A stretch of DNA of 64,000 nucleotides, from contig NZ_CP028487.1 in the NCBI RefSeq assembly GCF_003048255.1, positions 1,798,001-1,862,000 on the forward strand. The letters are read 5' to 3'. Below, one piece after another: positions 10,308 through 19,300 of this stretch; positions within the stretch are counted from its first letter, which is position 1; every line of letters starts with the position of its first letter. The notes beneath the pieces were generated by a model that had not been told where the DNA came from, did not search any database, and saw only the letters and a list, made by a program, of their open reading frames with translations. A program made the translations under genes and the position numbers. Origin of the DNA: Yersinia massiliensis (GTDB lineage Bacteria; Pseudomonadota; Gammaproteobacteria; Enterobacterales; Enterobacteriaceae).

Positions 10308-11282
10308 ATGGATAATTTTCAAAAAGAGATAGAGGAGAGAACCAATCTCACCTCATCAAACCGGTTTGAGCTGTTGTTGTTCCGCTTGGGCGAGTCGCAA
10401 GACGAAGATAAATCCGAGCTGTATGGCATCAACGTGTTTAAGCTGCGTGAAATTGTGCCGATGCCAACGCTGACCAAAGCGGCAGGTATGGCTTCCCCTA
10501 TGATGGGTGTGGCGAATATTCGCGGAGAGATTATTCCCGTGATTGATCTCCCTGCCATTGTCGGCTGTGAACCAAAAACCGGATTAAATATCCTGTTAGT
10601 GACTGAGTATGCTCGCAGCACTCAGGCATTTGCGGTGGAGTCGGTTGATGACATCGTCCGCCTTGAATGGAGTCAGGTATTGGCTGCGGATGCCGGTGTA
10701 AAGAGCCGTAATATCACCAGTATCGCTCGGTTAGACAACGATACGGCCAGTAATCGTCTGGCGTTGGTGCTGGATGTTGAGCAGATCTTGTATGACATCA
10801 TGCCCTCCCATCGTAATGTCCAAATCGACAGCGAAAAAACCAAGGCGTTTGATCTGAAACCGGGGGCTGTCGCTATCGTGGCGGAAGATTCTAAAGTGGC
10901 TCGTTCGATGTTGGAACAAGGGCTGAAGATGATGGACATTCCCGCCGTGATGCATATCACCGGTCTGGAGGCATGGAATAAGATACGCAAAATGGCCGAA
11001 GAGGCGAGGGCAGAAGGTCGACCTATCTCGGATAAAATCGCCTTTGTGCTGACCGATTTGGAAATGCCTGAAATGGATGGCTTTACGCTGACGCTGAACA
11101 TCAAACGCGATGAGTTCCTGAAAAATATCCCGGTGATTATTCATTCATCTTTATCGGGCAGTGCGAATGAGGATCATGTGCGTAAAGTCGGTGCGGATGC
11201 TTATGTCGCAAAATTTGAAGTGAATGAATTGGAAGCGGCTATTCACAGCGCGTTGGATTCTAAGAAAGCGATCAATTCATAA
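10308..11282 (+). CDS. cheV: Chemotaxis coupling protein CheV (CheW-receiver fusion)
   Basis: CheV links methyl-accepting receptors to CheA and tunes signalling through a phosphorylatable receiver. The 324-residue protein has a CheW-like domain (about 12-165) with MGVANIRGEIIPVIDLPAIVG. A receiver domain (about 180-310) follows, with the phosphoacceptor Asp250 in TDLEMPEMDG, an acidic pocket at VAEDSKVARSM and the conserved lysine in DAYVAKFE. It is a single gene away from any che operon in the window. The FliA-type promoter upstream ties it to the flagellar regulon. E. coli K-12 lacks cheV, while Salmonella and Yersinia have it. Confidence 0.93.
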   Translation: MDNFQKEIEERTNLTSSNRFELLLFRLGESQDEDKSELYGINVFKLREIVPMPTLTKAAGMASPMMGVANIRGEIIPVIDLPAIVGCEPKTGLNILLVTEYARSTQAFAVESVDDIVRLEWSQVLAADAGVKSRNITSIARLDNDTASNRLALVLDVEQILYDIMPSHRNVQIDSEKTKAFDLKPGAVAIVAEDSKVARSMLEQGLKMMDIPAVMHITGLEAWNKIRKMAEEARAEGRPISDKIAFVLTDLEMPEMDGFTLTLNIKRDEFLKNIPVIIHSSLSGSANEDHVRKVGADAYVAKFEVNELEAAIHSALDSKKAINS

Positions 11283-11304
11283 TAGCCATCCCTCTGTTAA
11301 CTCA

Positions 11305-11331
11305 AGGCCATTGACGTAAAATCAATGGCCT
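11305..11331 (+). terminator. Hairpin after cheV
   Basis: A perfect 10-bp inverted repeat (AGGCCATTGA and TCAATGGCCT) with a 7-nt loop begins 22 bp after the cheV stop. No U-tract follows, so it may be a weak terminator or a transcript-end stabiliser. Confidence 0.5.
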
Positions 11332-11433
11332 AGATACCTCACCTCACGACCTTTCTTACGCCATAACCTAGTACCCGCTCACCTGCTTATCACTCAATCT
11401 GACTCCTTATATTCAATTGTTCTGTCAGCGCCG

Positions 11434-11485
11434 TTGACTCTTAAATGTTGGTCGTCATATATTATAAATAGATGACACACGTCAT
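11434..11485 (+). promoter_or_regulatory. Promoter and operator of the SDR gene
   Basis: TTGACT (11434-11439) and TATATT (11458-11463) form a sigma-70-like pair with an 18-bp spacer. The inverted repeat ATGAC-ACAC-GTCAT (11472-11485) sits at the expected transcription start. A further GTCAT (11454-11458) lies in the spacer. Such short palindromes over a start site are typical of repressors of the TetR or MarR families. The regulator is unknown and no regulator gene is adjacent. Confidence 0.5.
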
Positions 11486-11514
11486 TTATTAATCCCACAC
11501 AAGAGAGCACACTT

Positions 11515-12297
11515 ATGAGCACGACCCCCTCAGTTCTTATTACTGGCGCATCATCAGGCATTGGTGCCACCTATGCTGAACGCTTTGCACGTCGTGGGCA
11601 CGATCTGGTCTTAGTGGCCCGAGATGGTGGGCGAATGGCGACTTTGGCGACTCATCTTCGGCAGGAATATGGCATTGCCGTGGATGTTTTACCGGCGGAT
11701 CTGACCCAGTCAGCAGAACTTGCCGTAGTTGAGGCTCGTCTGCGCGATGATCACCGCATCGGGATTTTAGTAAATAATGCTGGCATGAGTATTGCGGGGC
11801 GTTTTATCGAGCAGAAAACCGACGATATTGAGCGTTTAGTTGCCCTTAACACCACTGCCCTTGTACGGTTAGCCAGTGCGGTCGCACCCCGTTTTGCGGC
11901 GGCGGGTGAGGGAGCCATCATTAATATTGGTTCAGTGGTGGGTTTGGCACCTGAGTTAGGTTTGAGTGTTTACGGTGCCACCAAGGCATTTGTGCTGTTT
12001 CTTTCCCAAGGGCTAAGCTTTGAGCTGGCAGAGAAGGGGGTTTACGTTCAGGCGGTATTGCCAGCAGCGACGCGAACAGAGATTTGGGAACGCTCAGGTT
12101 CTGATATCAATGCCCATGCGGCGGTGATGGAGGTAGGCGAGTTGGTCGATGCTGCGCTAGTCGGTTTTGATCGCCGTGAATCAGTGACCATCCCTCCGCT
12201 GCATAACGTGGAACAGTGGGAGGCGCATCAAAGCACACGGCAAGCCATGTTGCCCGGTTTTGCACAAGAACACCCCGCCGAACGTTATTTATCATAA
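11515..12297 (+). CDS. Short-chain dehydrogenase/reductase
   Basis: This is a classical SDR oxidoreductase of 260 residues with a Rossmann fold. It has the nucleotide-binding TGASSGIG at residues 10-17, NNAG in ILVNNAGMSIAG near residue 88, a catalytic serine in NIGSVVG, and the YxxxK pair in VYGATKAF near residue 151. VARDGG after the second strand suggests NADP(H), since an arginine follows the strand. The substrate is unknown. The C-terminal part (IPPLHNVEQWEAHQSTRQAM) resembles SDRs of the DltE/YqjQ type. It is a single gene under its own palindromic operator and ends in a strong terminator. Confidence 0.85.
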   Translation: MSTTPSVLITGASSGIGATYAERFARRGHDLVLVARDGGRMATLATHLRQEYGIAVDVLPADLTQSAELAVVEARLRDDHRIGILVNNAGMSIAGRFIEQKTDDIERLVALNTTALVRLASAVAPRFAAAGEGAIINIGSVVGLAPELGLSVYGATKAFVLFLSQGLSFELAEKGVYVQAVLPAATRTEIWERSGSDINAHAAVMEVGELVDAALVGFDRRESVTIPPLHNVEQWEAHQSTRQAMLPGFAQEHPAERYLS

Positions 12298-12355
12298 TCA
12301 TGTACATAGGCTGAAAGGCTGAGTGATACAGCTGTTACGGCAACCCAAAAATAGC

Positions 12356-12388
12356 AAACCGCTTAAGGATGTTTTAAGCGGTTTTTTT
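12356..12388 (+). terminator. Rho-independent terminator after the SDR gene
   Basis: AAACCGCTTAA (12356-12366) pairs perfectly with TTAAGCGGTTT (12374-12384) around a 7-nt loop and runs into T7. It begins about 58 bp after the SDR stop and lies between it and the convergent hip genes. Confidence 0.9.
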
Positions 12389-12504
12389 AAATGCAAAAAG
12401 CGCCTGCTTTTTACCTACAGCCACTGGGAGTGTGGTCCTTCGCAGTGGTTGCTATTGAGTGGTGACTCGGCTGCTCCAAGGTAGCATAGCAGTGCCAGCC
12501 TCGG

Positions 12505-13527
12505 TTAAAGTTCGGTCACTGCCAGTAATGTTATCCTCCGTGCAACGTACTTAAGCACTGCTTCACGTTGCGCTTCTGGCATGTGGCTTTCAGTGTAAGT
12601 ATCGATGATCAACTGATGGCTCTTAATCACGTCAGTAAGCCATTTTTTGGCTAAAACCGGATTAATACCTATGCCCTGCGCGAGAAGGATAAAGTCTGCG
12701 CCCAAGTATTCCCCGTAGGCTGAATCCAGCCCCGGAGCGCTCGCTGCATCATTTTCCTCGCGCTCAAGGAGAGGTAGAGCTAAATATTCTCCGAAAGCTG
12801 CCGGGTAGGGTACAACACTGATAAAGTCATAAACAGGAGCCAGATACGATGAACCTTTTTCGGGGTGTATGATCCCGAAATTACGTAGATGAAAATCATT
12901 ATTGCCTAGTATGTACGCATAGACGATTCGTAAAAAGACGTCACGCATGCTCTTTAAGCTGCTACTCACGCTCTTGTTCAGGAATTTGGCGGCTTTCTCG
13001 TAGCTGATGGCTTTCTTGTTATCGATATTGCCATATTTATCGCCGAGGCCCATCGCGCCATCCAACTGTTCTTGATGCAATCTCATTATATCTGCACCCA
13101 GCCGGTCATACCTCTTGATCACAAAAGCCAATTCATCCGATCGGTTATCGTCGCGCTTGAAAGCTATCAGTCCAAATGGCGGGATTTCAAATTTCAGACG
13201 TTGCATGACGCACATTGTCGCATGCTCGTTTTCCGCCAGATGTGGGTACTCTTCTGGTGAGGGTTTCAGGATATAGGTACCATCATTGCTGACGACCATC
13301 AGTTCCCCTCCCTCCAGGCGAAGAGATAACTTAGGTTGATAGCCTGAAATACTCATCCCTTTCTGACGTTCAGGAAGTTCCTGAATAAACTGACTTCGCG
13401 TGAAAGGCAGGCTGAGGGCCACTTCCAAGCGACCAAACAGATGTCTAATCCCTTTTGTTGAATAACCCGTTTTTAACTCTGCTCCTTTAAGCCGGCTTAG
13501 ATTTATCAGGCAGTGTTCTGGATTCAT
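12505..13527 (-). CDS. hipT: HipT-like serine/threonine kinase toxin (split HipA core)
   Basis: This 340-residue protein corresponds to the HipA kinase core without the N-terminal subdomain. The glycine-rich loop region reads GMSISGYQPKLSL. Ser59 and Ser61 form the S-I-S pair that HipT uses for autophosphorylation in the E. coli O127 HipBST system (S57/S59 there). The catalytic region NNDFHLRNFGI and the metal-binding YDFISVV are both present, so the kinase looks intact. The known E. coli HipT phosphorylates tryptophanyl-tRNA synthetase, but the target here is unknown. It overlaps hipS by 4 bp (ATGA), so the three genes form one coupled operon. Confidence 0.85.
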   Translation of the reverse strand: MNPEHCLINLSRLKGAELKTGYSTKGIRHLFGRLEVALSLPFTRSQFIQELPERQKGMSISGYQPKLSLRLEGGELMVVSNDGTYILKPSPEEYPHLAENEHATMCVMQRLKFEIPPFGLIAFKRDDNRSDELAFVIKRYDRLGADIMRLHQEQLDGAMGLGDKYGNIDNKKAISYEKAAKFLNKSVSSSLKSMRDVFLRIVYAYILGNNDFHLRNFGIIHPEKGSSYLAPVYDFISVVPYPAAFGEYLALPLLEREENDAASAPGLDSAYGEYLGADFILLAQGIGINPVLAKKWLTDVIKSHQLIIDTYTESHMPEAQREAVLKYVARRITLLAVTEL

Positions 13528-13835
13528 GATGTTATCTCTTTGAGTACTACAGCCCCGAGTAAGTCGTTACCATTTTGCATCAGTAAGCCGAACAGATCCT
13601 TATCGTCAATTTTTTGAATTTCAGAATATCGTTTACGCAGCCAACCCTCTGGGGCCAACCCTTTGAAGAAGGGATGAAGTTCTTGATTAATATAAGGTTC
13701 AGGCCTGATAGGCATGCTAAGCGATATAGGACGGCCGGTATAGTTGGCTAGGTAGCAGAAGGCAAAACCTATGTCCTCTTCACTCAAAGTACCTACAGGT
13801 TTGTTGTATAGCCACACACCTATTTTTCGAGCCAT
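13524..13835 (-). CDS. hipS: HipS-like protein (detached HipA N-terminal subdomain)
   Basis: This 103-residue protein matches the HipA N-terminal domain encoded as a separate gene. It starts MARKIGVWLYNKPVGTLSEE and carries HPFFKGLAPEGWLRKRYSE and LLMQNGNDLLGAVVL, the PEG and GxDLxGA motifs of that domain. In HipBST systems HipS, not HipB, neutralises the kinase. It overlaps hipB by 16 bp and hipT by 4 bp. The overlaps argue against an accidental frameshift in a full-length hipA, because each gene has its own complete start and stop in a conserved order. Confidence 0.82.
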   Translation of the reverse strand: MARKIGVWLYNKPVGTLSEEDIGFAFCYLANYTGRPISLSMPIRPEPYINQELHPFFKGLAPEGWLRKRYSEIQKIDDKDLFGLLMQNGNDLLGAVVLKEITS

Positions 13836-14164
13836 ACTTTTATCCCAAGTTCTTTAAGCAATGTATGAAGATTGATAGCCTTAGCAGAAGATGGCTCAGC
13901 AATCAGCCGCTTAAATGTTGAAATAGAGACTCCAATTTGAATAGCCATCTCTTCATAAGTGATTCTTTGTCGTTTGAGCTCACTGACTAGGAGCTGCGGT
14001 AGTCGTGAGAACTCTAAGGAACTGAGAGTCGACCTGTCGTCAGGTTCAATCGCATACCTAGCCTTGACCAAGGGTTGAGTACTCAGTGCCCATTCTTCGA
14101 TCGCTATTTGCTTCTCTGACTCAGGAAGGTTTTCGAGTAAAGACTTAATTTCATCAAGGTTCAT
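13820..14164 (-). CDS. hipB: HipB-like HTH DNA-binding protein
   Basis: I place the start at the ATG at 14164, with GGAAG eight bases upstream, rather than the in-frame TTG at 14179. This gives 114 residues. The N-terminal half is acidic and helical (LDEIKSLLENLPESEKQIAI). The C-terminal half holds an HTH (ITYEEMAIQIGVSISTFKRLI, about residues 68-88). The likely role is autorepression of the hip operon by binding the 20-bp palindromes upstream, one of which covers its own start codon. Placing the HTH at the C-terminus differs from E. coli K-12 HipB. Confidence 0.78.
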   Translation of the reverse strand: MNLDEIKSLLENLPESEKQIAIEEWALSTQPLVKARYAIEPDDRSTLSSLEFSRLPQLLVSELKRQRITYEEMAIQIGVSISTFKRLIAEPSSAKAINLHTLLKELGIKVWLEK

Positions 14165-14387
14165 TTTTGACACTTCCAAAGATTTTAGCGCCTACATATC
14201 GTTATATAGTTGAACTATAGTCCAATAAGGTTCATTTTTGAACCTTTCGTACATGGTGGCGTAAAATCTCCAATTCAAAATGAGTGATATTTGTTAAAAG
14301 TGTCATTTTTGATACTTTATGGTGCATTTCGCAAAATACATTGACTGTATGACAGGGAAAATGCTGATAGGCTCAAAAATGAATCTA
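14156..14387. promoter_or_regulatory. Four-site operator array of the hipBST-like operon
   Basis: Four 20-bp palindromes share the core TCA-N4-TGA: AAGGTTCATTTTTGAACCTT (14227-14246, perfect), AAGGTTCATTTTTGACACTT (14156-14175, over the hipB start codon), AAGTGTCATTTTTGATACTT (14298-14317) and TAGGCTCAAAAATGAATCTA (14368-14387). Start-to-start distances are 71, 71 and 70 bp. A minus-strand promoter, TTCAAA (14237-14242) and TATAGT (14214-14219) with a 17-bp spacer, has its minus-35 in the perfect site. TATAGTTGAACTATA (14205-14219), another palindrome, covers the minus-10. The remaining 143 bp up to tetR hold only the tetR control region and a small 7-bp hairpin at 14400-14416. Confidence 0.8.
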
Positions 14388-14486
14388 CTGACCTTTCATT
14401 CTCCCGATGCGGGAGAGCAGTCCCCGAATTCTGAGAGACACTGATAGATCTTCAGTCAGGGTTTATTTGTAACCAAATAACGATAT

Positions 14487-14514
14487 GGTCACTCGTTGTC
14501 AATCAGTACTGATT
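14487..14514 (+). promoter_or_regulatory. tetR control region
   Basis: A 14-bp perfect palindrome, AATCAGTACTGATT, lies at 14501-14514, 16 bp before the tetR start. GGTCACT (14487-14493) lies just upstream. The same GGTCACT heptamer recurs at 15167-15173 in front of the efflux operon, so the TetR protein may bind both places. Confidence 0.5.
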
Positions 14515-14530
14515 AAGCTAAGCTGGAAAA

Positions 14531-15145
14531 ATGACTAAACACATAAATGAACATCCCCTGCGGGGACCCTCGGACCACAGCGTCCGTGACCAGGTTGTGG
14601 ACGCCGCCACTGAACATTTCGGGCATTTCGGCTATGAGAAAACGACCGTGTCTGACCTGGCTAAAGCTATCGGCTTTTCAAAAGCTTATATCTATAAATT
14701 CTTCGATTCCAAGCAGGCGATCGGCGAGGTTATCTGTAGCAACCGGCTGGCGATGATCATGGCGATTGTCCATTCAGCGATTGCAGATGCACCCACCGCC
14801 TCTGAAAAATTGAGGCGTTTATTCAGAGCACTCACTGAAGCGGGTAGCGATTTGTTTTTTCACGATCGCAAGCTTTACGACATTGCTGCGGTCGCTGCCC
14901 GTGATAAGTGGCCCTCTGCGGAAATGCATGAAGAACGCCTGCGGCAACTCATCGAGCAAATCCTTCTTGAAGGACGGAAAGCGGGTGAGTTTGAACGTAA
15001 AACGCCGTTAGACGAGGCGACTCAAGCCATATATCTGGTCATGCGGCCTTATATCAGTCCTGTTCAACTGCAATACAATCTGGAGACGGCCTCTGCTGCC
15101 GCTACGCTCCTGTCATCGCTGATCCTAAGAAGTTTGTCACCCTGA
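14531..15145 (+). CDS. TetR/AcrR-family regulator
   Basis: This 204-residue regulator has an N-terminal TetR HTH (about 18-64): VVDAATEHFGHFGYEKTTVS followed by DLAKAIGFSKAYIYKFFDSK. The C-terminal ligand domain is helical and unspecific. It lies 74 bp upstream of an RND adaptor-pump pair on the same strand and is presumably their local repressor, responding to a pump substrate. The start at 14531 follows AGCTGGAAAA. The substrate cannot be told from sequence. Confidence 0.88.
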   Translation: MTKHINEHPLRGPSDHSVRDQVVDAATEHFGHFGYEKTTVSDLAKAIGFSKAYIYKFFDSKQAIGEVICSNRLAMIMAIVHSAIADAPTASEKLRRLFRALTEAGSDLFFHDRKLYDIAAVAARDKWPSAEMHEERLRQLIEQILLEGRKAGEFERKTPLDEATQAIYLVMRPYISPVQLQYNLETASAAATLLSSLILRSLSP

Positions 15146-15148
15146 ATT

Positions 15149-15184
15149 GTGACTATTGACATTATTGGTCACTAGTCTGAGAAT
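15149..15184 (+). promoter_or_regulatory. Promoter/operator of the RND efflux operon
   Basis: TTGACA (15156-15161) and GAGAAT (15179-15184) are 17 bp apart. GTGAC (15149-15153) and GTCAC (15168-15172) form an inverted repeat over the minus-35 and spacer, and GGTCACT is shared with the tetR upstream region. Binding by the neighbouring TetR protein is inferred. Confidence 0.5.
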
Positions 15185-15219
15185 GCGGTTACTGTCTTGT
15201 TAAATGAAGAAGAGAACCC

Positions 15220-16329
15220 ATGCTCAGGCTCAAACCCGCCACCTTTGTTATTTGCCTGTTGCCGCTGGCACTGATGGCCTGTCGCGACGCGACCAACATC
15301 GACGATCCACGCAATCAGCCTCCGTTGGTCAGAGCGGCGACTGTGGTGAGCGCCGCCGATGCCTCTCGCGCTTTCACCGGTGTAGTTGTCGCACGAACGC
15401 AAAGCGACCTTGGCTTTAGAGTCCAAGGCAAGATCCTTGAACGTCTGGTGGATACCGGTCAGACCGTAAAACGTGGCCAGCCATTGATGCGTCTGGACCC
15501 CGTTGATCTAAGCCTACAAGCGCAAGCTCAGCAACAGGCCGTAGCCGCTGCTCGGGCTCGAGCCAGACAAGCATCTGCTGATGAGGCTCGATATCGCGGT
15601 TTGGTCACTACTGGCGCGGTATCGGTTTCTGCTTACGATCAAATAAAAGCGGCGGCTGATACGGCAAAAGCCGAGCTTAGTGCCGCTCAGGCGCAGGCGG
15701 ATGTGGCGAGGAACGCGACAAGCTATGCCGTGTTGTTAGCGGATGCTGACGGCGTGGTCATGGCAACGTTTGCCGAACCCGGTCAAGTGGTCAGTGCTGG
15801 GCAACCGGTGGTCAGATTGGCTCAGGCAGGGCAACGGGAGGCCATCGTGCAATTGCCTGAAACGCTTCGACCTGCTGTCGGAAGCGAAGCTCAAGCCATG
15901 CTCTACGGCACCGATAAACAACCGGTTTCTGCGAAATTGCGTTTGCTCTCCGATGCGGCTGATCCTGTGACACGGACCTTCGAAGCGAGATATGTGCTTG
16001 ATGGCGCTTTGGCGAGGGCACCCCTCGGCTCCACTGTAACGCTCCATATTACCGAGGGTAAATTATCCGGCCAGATGCTACAGGTGCCTTTAGCGGCAAT
16101 CTATGACGCGGGTAAGGGGCCAGGTGTATGGGGGATTTCAGACAAACCCGCCACAGTGTCATGGCGACCCGTGCAGATGCTTGGTCTTAGCGACGATACC
16201 GCCAGTGTGGCTGGCAACCTTAAACCGGGAGAGCGGGTGGTCGCCCTCGGGGCGCATCTGCTGCATGAGGGGGAGGCAGTCCGGTTGCTGGAGCAGAGCG
16301 ATGCCAATGTGACTGGAGGCCAGCCATGA
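15220..16329 (+). CDS. RND efflux periplasmic adaptor (membrane fusion) lipoprotein
   Basis: The adaptor bridges an RND pump and an outer-membrane channel. The 369-residue protein has a lipoprotein signal with lipobox LMAC (Cys21). A lipoyl/barrel-sandwich segment (GFRVQGKILERLVDTGQTVK) is followed by an alpha-hairpin rich in alanine and glutamine (about 95-165) and the second lipoyl half DGVVMATFAEPGQVVSAGQP. Its stop overlaps the pump start (ATGA). No outer-membrane factor gene follows, so TolC is the probable partner. Confidence 0.9.
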   Translation: MLRLKPATFVICLLPLALMACRDATNIDDPRNQPPLVRAATVVSAADASRAFTGVVVARTQSDLGFRVQGKILERLVDTGQTVKRGQPLMRLDPVDLSLQAQAQQQAVAAARARARQASADEARYRGLVTTGAVSVSAYDQIKAAADTAKAELSAAQAQADVARNATSYAVLLADADGVVMATFAEPGQVVSAGQPVVRLAQAGQREAIVQLPETLRPAVGSEAQAMLYGTDKQPVSAKLRLLSDAADPVTRTFEARYVLDGALARAPLGSTVTLHITEGKLSGQMLQVPLAAIYDAGKGPGVWGISDKPATVSWRPVQMLGLSDDTASVAGNLKPGERVVALGAHLLHEGEAVRLLEQSDANVTGGQP

Positions 16330-19300
16330 GCGAGGGAAGGTTTAATCTTTCGGCACTTGCCGTTCGCGAGCGTTCAATCACGCTGTTCCTTATCATCCTG
16401 ATTACCGTTGCTGGCATTCTGTCGTTCTTCGAACTAGGACGAGCAGAAGATCCCCCCTTTACGGTCAAGCAGATGACGATTGTCACGGCCTGGCCGGGTG
16501 CAACCGCACAGGAAATGCAAGATCAGGTGGCAGAACCGCTGGAAAAACGCATGCAAGAGCTCAAATGGTATGACCGCACAGAGACTTACACGCGTCCGGG
16601 ACTGGCTTTTACCATGCTGTCATTACAGGATGGCACGCCACCTTCACAGGTACAGGAAGCGTTTTATCAGGCACGCAAGAAACTCGCTGATGAAGCCAAA
16701 AACCTGCCGGCTGGCGTCATCGGTCCGATGGTCAACGATGAGTTTTCTGACGTCACCTTTGCACTTTTTGCGCTGAAAGCGAAAGGTGAACCGCAACGCC
16801 TGCTGGTCCGCGATGCAGAAAAATTGCGCCAGCGTCTGCTGCATGTGCCTGGGGTCAAGAAGGTTAATATCATTGGAGAACAAGCTGAACGCATTTTTGT
16901 CTCATTCTCTCATGACCGGTTGGCCACGCTGGGCATTTCTCCTCAGGCTATTTTCTCCGCGCTGAACAGTCAGAACGTACTCACGCCAGCCGGTTCGATT
17001 GACACCAGCGGGCCGCAGGTCTTTCTGCGATTGGATGGTGCCTTCGATAAACTGGAAAAGATCCGCGAAACGCCCATTGTCGTTCAGGGTAGGACACTAC
17101 AGCTTTCAGATGTCGCGACGGTTGAACGTGGCTACGAAGATCCCGCTACCTTCATGATCCGCAACCAAGGGGAACCGGCTTTGTTGCTGGGCATCGTGAT
17201 GCGTGAGGGCTGGAACGGGCTGGATCTGGGCAAAGCACTGGATGCCGAGACGACCAAAATTAATGAGGGCATGCCGCTCGGCATGACATTTGAGAAAGTC
17301 ACCGATCAGTCAGTCAACATCAGTTCGTCAGTCAACGAGTTCATGATCAAATTCTTTGTTGCGCTGCTTGTGGTGATGGTGGTGTGCTTTATCAGTATGG
17401 GATGGCGAGTGGGCGTTGTCGTTGCGGCAGCGGTGCCGTTGACGTTGGCTATCGTCTTTGTGGTGATGGAAGCTTCCGGCAAAAACTTCGACCGTATTAC
17501 GCTCGGGTCGCTCATTCTGGCTCTGGGGCTATTGGTGGATGATGCCATCATTGCCATCGAAATGATGGTGGTGAAGATGGAGGAGGGCTATGACCGCATC
17601 AAAGCTTCGGCCTATGCATGGAGTCACACGGCGGCCCCTATGTTGGCTGGTACGTTGATCACGGCCGTCGGCTTTATGCCCAACGGATTCGCCCAATCCA
17701 CCGCCGGTGAATACACCAGCAACATGTTTTGGATCGTGGGCATTGCGTTGATTGCCTCTTGGGTGGTGGCGGTGGTGTTTACGCCTTATCTGGGCGTGAA
17801 GATGCTGCCGAAAATCAAAAGGGTGGAGGGAGGGCATGCCGCTATCTACAACACTCGCCATTACAACCGCTTTCGTCGATTACTGACGTACGTCATCGCC
17901 CGTAAATGGGTCGTGGCCGGCAGCGTAATTGCGCTCTTTGTCGTCGCAATCTTGGGCATGGGGCTGGTTAAAAAACAATTTTTCCCGACCTCTGATCGCC
18001 CTGAAGTTCTGGTAGAAGTCCAGATGCCCTATGGTACTGCCATTGAACAGACCAGTCTGGCGGCGGCGAAGATAGAGGACTGGCTGAGAAAGCAGCAAGA
18101 AGCAAAAATCGTGACGTCTTACATCGGGCAGGGGTCACCGCGTTTTTTCCTCGCCATGGCGCCAGAACTACCTGATCCGTCGTTTGCAAAAATTGTGGTG
18201 CGGACGGACAGTCAGGAAGCGCGTGAGGCGCTCAAATTCAGGCTTCGCGAAGCGGCGGCAAGCGGGCTGGCACCTGAGGCGAGGGTCCGCGTGACCCAAC
18301 TGGTGTTCGGTCCGTATTCACCTTATCCGGTGGCCTACCGTGTCATGGGACCGGATCCGACCAAACTGCGCGAAATTGCAGATCAGGTCGAAACAGTGAT
18401 GCAGGCCAGCCCGATGATGAGAACGGTCAACACAGATTGGGGTCCGCAGGTGCCGACACTCAATTTCACACTCGATCAGGACCGTTTGCAGGCCGTAGGG
18501 TTGACATCAAATGCGGTCGCTCAGCAACTTCAGTTCTTGCTGTCGGGCGTCCCTATCACGTCTGTGCGCGAAGACATCCGCTCGGTGCAGGTCATGGGGC
18601 GTGCGGCGGGGGATATCCGCCTTGATCCGGCAAAAATAGCGGGTTTTACCCTCGTTGGCTCTGACGGTCAGCGCATTCCGCTGTCACAGATTGGGCACGT
18701 CGGCGTGCAGATGGAAGATCCTATTCTGCGCCGACGCGATCGGACACCGACCATTACCGTACGGGGCGATATTGCTGAGAACCTGCAACCGCCAGATGTC
18801 TCTACAGCAATACTGAAACAGTTACAGCCGGTTATCGACACACTTCCAGATGGATATCGTATTGAGCAGGCAGGGCCGATTGAAGAATCAGGAAAAGCCA
18901 CCAGCGCGATGGCTCCACTTTTCCCTATCATGATTGCCATGACACTGTTGATCATCATCCTACAGGTGCGGTCGATGTCGGCGATGGTGATGGTATTTCT
19001 CACCGCGCCATTGGGGTTGATTGGGGTTGTGCCCACACTATTGCTCTTCAATCAGCCGTTTGGCATCAATGCGCTGGTGGGACTGATTGCGTTATCCGGC
19101 ATTTTGATGCGTAACACCTTGATCCTGATCGGCCAAATCCACCACAACGAGCAGCAGGGATTAACGCCGTTTGATGCGGTGGTCGAGGCGACGGTACAGC
19201 GAGCTCGGCCGGTGTTGCTGACGGCGATGGCGGCTATTCTGGCATTTATTCCGCTGACGCACTCAGTATTCTGGGGCACGCTGGCTTACACCCTAATTGG

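Noticed and set aside
12505..13835. Frameshifted hipA pseudogene
   Set aside because: Each part has its own start, ribosome-site context and overlap. Lengths and order match the HipBST type, and the kinase motifs are intact.
14156..14387. Short repeats at regular intervals resembling a small CRISPR array
   Set aside because: The repeats are palindromic operators that differ in their arms. One covers a start codon, the intervals are not spacer-like, and no cas genes are near.
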